Shown here: positions 62,201-64,000 of the stretch, one piece after another
Position numbering within the stretch: the first letter of the stretch is position 1
How the letters are laid out: each line of letters begins with the position of its first letter
From: Paraphysomonas bandaiensis
Lineage: Eukaryota > Chrysophyceae
Reading direction: 5' to 3'
Length of the DNA: 64,000 bases
Assembly: GCA_965644295.1 (NCBI GenBank)
Contig: CBFFRP010000532.1
Coordinates: 1 to 64,000, forward strand
Made by a program: the position numbers and the translations under genes
Notes under the pieces: model-generated
Seen by the model: the letters and a program-made list of their open reading frames with translations, nothing else
What the model was told of the DNA's origin: nothing
Database searches by the model: none

Positions 62201-64000
62201 CTAGCGGTCAGCCTAGTGGTCAACCCAGTGGCCAGCCCAGTGGCCAGCCGACTGGACTGCCGAGTGGACAGCCCACATGTCGACCCACTGGAGAGCCTAC
62301 ATCTGAACCTAGTAGTGTTCCTTCTGGTCAACCAACGGGTCTTCCTACTTGCATACCTAGTGGTCAACCTAGTGGTCAACCTAGTGGTCAACCCAGTGGC
62401 CAGCCGACTGGACTGCCGAGTGGACAGCCCACATGTCGACCCACTGGAGAGCCTACATCTGAACCTACATCTCAACCAACAGGTCAGCCGACGGGGTTTC
62501 CAACTGGACAGCCAACTGGTCTGCCATCAGGGTTTCCTACATCTTTACCATCTGGTGAGCCCACCACTGAGCCGACAGGTGAACCCACAGGTCGCCCGAG
62601 TGGAGAACCATCAGGAGAGCCAAGTGGCCAGCCTACATGTGTACCAAGCGGTGAGCCTAGTGGTCAGCCTAGTGGACTACCTAGCAGTAGACCCAGTAGT
62701 GTTCCTTCTGGTCAACCAACGGGTCTGCCTACTTGCGTACCTAGTGGTCAGCCTAGTGGTCAACCCAGTGGCCAGCCGACTGGATTGCCGAGTGGACAGC
62801 CCACATGTCGACCCACTGGAGAGCCTACATCTGAACCTACATCTCAACCAACTGGTCAACCGACGGGGTTTCCAACTGGACAGCCAACTGGTCAGCCATC
62901 AGGGTTTCCTTCATCTTTACCATCTGGTGAGCCCACAACTGAGCCGACAGGTGAACCCACAGGTCGTCCGAGTGGAGAGCCATCAGGAGAGCCAAGTGGC
63001 CAGCCTACATGTGTACCAAGCGGTGAGCCTAGTGGTCAGCCTAGTGGACTACCTAGCAGTAGACCCAGTGGTGAGCCAACGTGTGTGCCTTCAACTATAC
63101 CAACGGGGCAACCAACATCATATCCAAGTGGTGAACCTACAAGTCAACCCTCCGGACAGCCTACTGGTGAACCATCGTCTCATCCAACTTATGAGTATCC
63201 ACTTTCTCTTGAGCTTTTCGGAGGAGGAAGTAACTCGGTGCCTGTGGTATGGTCTCCTGATAGTCTCGGTTGGTCCAATTCATCCTATCCTCTGTACTTG
63301 ACAGTGGACGTAATTCCCACGAATTACAATTCCAAGGCCACACAGTGGGCAACTATCAAGGTTAATGGAGATGTAGTTATGCAGTATTGTACACCTGTTA
63401 TGGAATGTGAAACGACGTATTTCAATTGTTTTTATGATATGGATATCTCTGACTACATATCTGAGCCATTGGGAGGGAGTTTAACTATTGAGGTATCGAG
63501 CACCGGTGTAGGTAGTGGTCCATGTGACTACATGGGTTATCCATTGTACACTCACTTGCAGCTGCGAGGAGCATTGCCCACAAGTCAACCTACGAGTGAG
63601 CCATCTGGTGAGCCTAGTGGACAGCCTACTGGGCATCCGACAGGCGCACCAACGGGTCAACCGACTGGTGAACCCACAAGTATACCTTCCTGTATGCCAT
63701 CTGGGGAGCCGACATCGTGTCCGTCGGGGCAGCCATCGGGTCAGCCTACATCTGAGCCTAGCAGTGGTCCAAGTAGCTGTCCAACGGGTATACCATCCGC
63801 ATTACCATCTAGCAGTCCAAGTGGTAACCCAACAGCACAGCCAAGTAGTCAGCCAAGTAGTCAGCCCAGTGGTGAACCCTCTTCACAGCCAACTAGTTAT
63901 CCAACCAGTGAGCCTAGTTCCGATCCGACAAGTTATCCTAGTGGACATCCAACAGGTCAACCGACAGGTCAACCAACAGGCCAACCTACAGGCCAACCTA
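56273..64000 (+). CDS. Giant secreted C-type-lectin-like protein with P-T-G-Q repeats (3' end beyond window)
   Basis: Exon 1 (56273-56726) encodes a signal peptide (L-R-P-V-F-L-I-V-F-I-A-F) and a C-type-lectin-like domain: C-P-P-D-Y-Q-L-F-R-D-R-N-C-Y, C-S-E-C-R-R-K-G-G-S-I, W-D-G-D, R-C-S-A-L and Y-I-C-V-W-P. A 50-bp intron (56727-56776) changes frame. Exon 2 starts E-E-T-E-S-P-T-G-Q-P-T-G-Q and stays open to the window end. It holds ~2,130 residues of mainly P-T-G-Q, P-T-S-Q, P-S-G-Q and P-T-x-P tetrapeptides. From ~61,700 they become Cys- and Glu-bearing (P-T-C-R, P-T-C-V, P-S-G-E). Next comes a non-repetitive ~130-residue domain (63181-63585), then more P-T/P-S repeats. The Thr/Pro/Ser stalk is likely O-glycosylated, with lectin and globular heads: an adhesion or cell-wall protein. 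Ligand unknown. An earlier donor at 56691 is in the same phase. Confidence 0.85.
56785..63180 (+). repeat. Coding tandem repeat block with ~500-bp higher-order period
   Basis: The basic unit is 12 bp (four codons, P-T-G-Q type). On top lies a higher-order unit near 500 bp. A ggaattccatctggt marker recurs at ~57791, 58289, 59089, 59580, 60079, 60517 and 61640. A ccactagtgttcccactca marker recurs at ~57207, 57670, 58168, 58668, 58958, 59458, 59956, 60396, 60928 and 61580, mostly 440-500 bp apart. After ~61,700 a second block type begins with a gagccgacaggtgaaccc marker at ~61733, 62066, 62568 and 62944. Codons vary at third positions (cca/ccc/ccg/cct; aca/act) while the protein stays constant. 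Confidence 0.9.

Overview
The window is nuclear DNA of a single-celled eukaryote. About 15 protein genes lie on both strands, and most are split by very short GT-AG introns, commonly 44-75 bp and as short as 32-34 bp. The giant P-T-G-Q repeat protein at the right edge is of a type I associate with stramenopiles (ochrophyte algae and relatives). That is a moderate-confidence inference; the species cannot be named from this sequence. PEX6, mitochondrial Hsp60 and organellar ribosomal protein bL35 show ordinary peroxisomes and mitochondria. Exon models were built by hand from reading frame, splice signals and family knowledge, and every listed model closes in frame.

Layout. 0-4 kb: repeats, with a hAT-type transposon (194-1734) carrying a nested short element (512-998), then decayed sequence. 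4.3-13.3 kb, all +: ZIP metal transporter, AAA ATPase of the katanin/VPS4 clade, a PIF/Harbinger remnant, and a RING+LON ubiquitin-ligase-like gene. 13.5-14.8 kb: a hAT element with an exact 8-bp target duplication inside an older repeat. 15.4-19.9 kb: two + genes, a putatively myristoylated zinc-finger protein and a degenerate EF-hand protein. 21.2-24.6 kb: a divergent pair, sulfotransferase (-) and secreted SGNH/PC-esterase-like protein (+). 26.3-28.3 kb: Hsp60. 29.1-36.8 kb: a divergent pair, a 1,488-residue acidic Ser-rich protein (-) and a family-92-like glycosyltransferase (+), with a ~450-bp pure ACAT array between them. 36.8-40.2 kb: repeats. 40.2-46.2 kb: another divergent pair, a double-AAA ATPase (-) and bL35 (+), with a second ~375-bp ACAT array between them. 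46.2-49.1 kb: repeats. 49.2-55.6 kb: PEX6 (-) and a membrane-anchored sulfotransferase (-). 56.3 kb to the edge: a secreted C-type-lectin-like protein with more than 2,000 residues of P-T-G-Q repeats, running off the window.

Together, two sulfotransferases, a glycosyltransferase, an SGNH acyl-transferase/esterase-like protein and the giant lectin-repeat protein suggest investment in a modified extracellular glycan or matrix. Four AAA domain proteins or domain pairs (katanin/VPS4-like, double-AAA, PEX6) and two chaperone/ubiquitin genes cover protein handling. There is no prokaryote-like operon. The most unusual items are the giant repeat protein, the matched microsatellites in two divergent promoters, and the nested transposon history.
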